A stretch of DNA of 6,322 nt from Enterovirga sp. Lineage in GTDB: Bacteria; Pseudomonadota; Alphaproteobacteria; Rhizobiales; Beijerinckiaceae. The stretch is taken from assembly GCA_028290385.1 (NCBI GenBank), contig JAQGJZ010000010.1, positions 1 through 6,322 of the forward strand. The letters run 5' to 3'. The position numbers and the translations under genes are program-made. Positions 6,204 through 6,322 of this stretch are shown here, piece by piece (within the stretch, counting starts at the first letter, position 1; each line of letters starts with the position of its first letter). The notes beneath the pieces are model-generated. The model worked only from the letters and a program-made list of their open reading frames with translations, searched no databases and was not told the DNA's origin.

Positions 6204-6225
6204 CCCGGCGTTTCCCAGCGCCGAG
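6204..6225 (-). other. Small hairpin in the livG leader
   Basis: Bases 6204-6210 (CCCGGCG) can pair with 6219-6225 (CGCCGAG), giving seven pairs including one G-U in RNA, around an 8-nt loop. In the minus-strand transcript it lies 14 nt before the livG ATG, close enough to influence ribosome access where the Shine-Dalgarno is already weak. There is no following T-tract, so it is not a terminator. It may be coincidental in DNA this rich in G+C. Confidence 0.3.
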
Positions 6226-6249
6226 TTACGCGTCGGTCGCTTAGCCGGA

Positions 6250-6278
6250 ATGAGCCACACGCAGAGCAGGCAAGTCAA
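6250..6278 (-). promoter_or_regulatory. Candidate sigma-70-type promoter for the operon
   Basis: On the minus strand, TTGACT (6278-6273) is followed after a 17-nt spacer by GCTCAT (6255-6250). The first hexamer matches the -35 consensus at five of six positions; the second matches -10 poorly. Transcription would start near 6243, giving a leader of about 54 nt before livG. No operator palindrome is obvious nearby, and the upstream gene lies outside the window, so livG may instead be transcribed from further upstream. Confidence 0.3.
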
Positions 6279-6322
6279 CAACGACCAACGGGTAAGACCG
6301 ATGGTGCCGCTTTTTCGCTCAG

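Noticed and set aside
1..6322. CRISPR array, tRNA, rRNA, IS element or phage genes
   Set aside because: No regularly spaced repeats, tRNA-like cloverleaf, transposase motifs or phage-like genes were seen on either strand.

Overview
The window carries one minus-strand operon for a HAAT-type (branched-chain amino acid/amide/aromatic acid) ABC importer. In transcription order, right to left, it reads livG-like ATPase, livF-like ATPase, substrate-binding protein 1, substrate-binding protein 2, livH-like permease, and livM-like permease. The livM gene runs off the left edge of the window. No convincing plus-strand gene is present. The many long plus-strand frames lie antisense to these genes and are Arg/Glu/Ala-rich, as expected of shadow frames in high-GC DNA. 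The base composition (about two-thirds G+C by eye), the SBP subfamily, and a GC-rich intergenic palindromic element of a kind common in Hyphomicrobiales (Rhizobiales) suggest an alphaproteobacterium. The genus cannot be fixed from this sequence.

Layout. Bases 6190-6322 are the leader, with a possible weak promoter (TTGACT, 17-nt spacer, GCTCAT) and a small hairpin just before livG. The livG and livF genes overlap by 8 nt if livF starts at its ATG. A 42-nt gap with a strong Shine-Dalgarno leads to SBP1. A 60-nt gap holding a 9-bp GC hairpin separates SBP1 from its paralogue SBP2. A 191-nt gap between SBP2 and livH is largely filled by a roughly 160-bp nested inverted-repeat element. The stop of livH overlaps the start of livM by 1 nt (TGATG). 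No gap without a gene exceeds 300 bases.

How it works. The two SBPs are exported to the periplasm by N-terminal signal peptides. They capture a small ligand and dock on the LivH/LivM membrane heterodimer, and the LivG/LivF cytoplasmic ATPases drive import. The ligand cannot be read from sequence. Branched-chain amino acids are the default family annotation, but related SBPs bind amides, urea or aromatic acids.

The least ordinary features are the tandem paralogous SBPs, which differ in a predicted ligand-pocket loop while sharing one permease; an insertion of about 55 residues with two extra hydrophobic stretches in LivH; and the palindromic element inside the operon, which keeps a 63-codon frame open from SBP2 to livH. 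I see no evidence for a wholly new system; this is a transporter operon with some unusual details.
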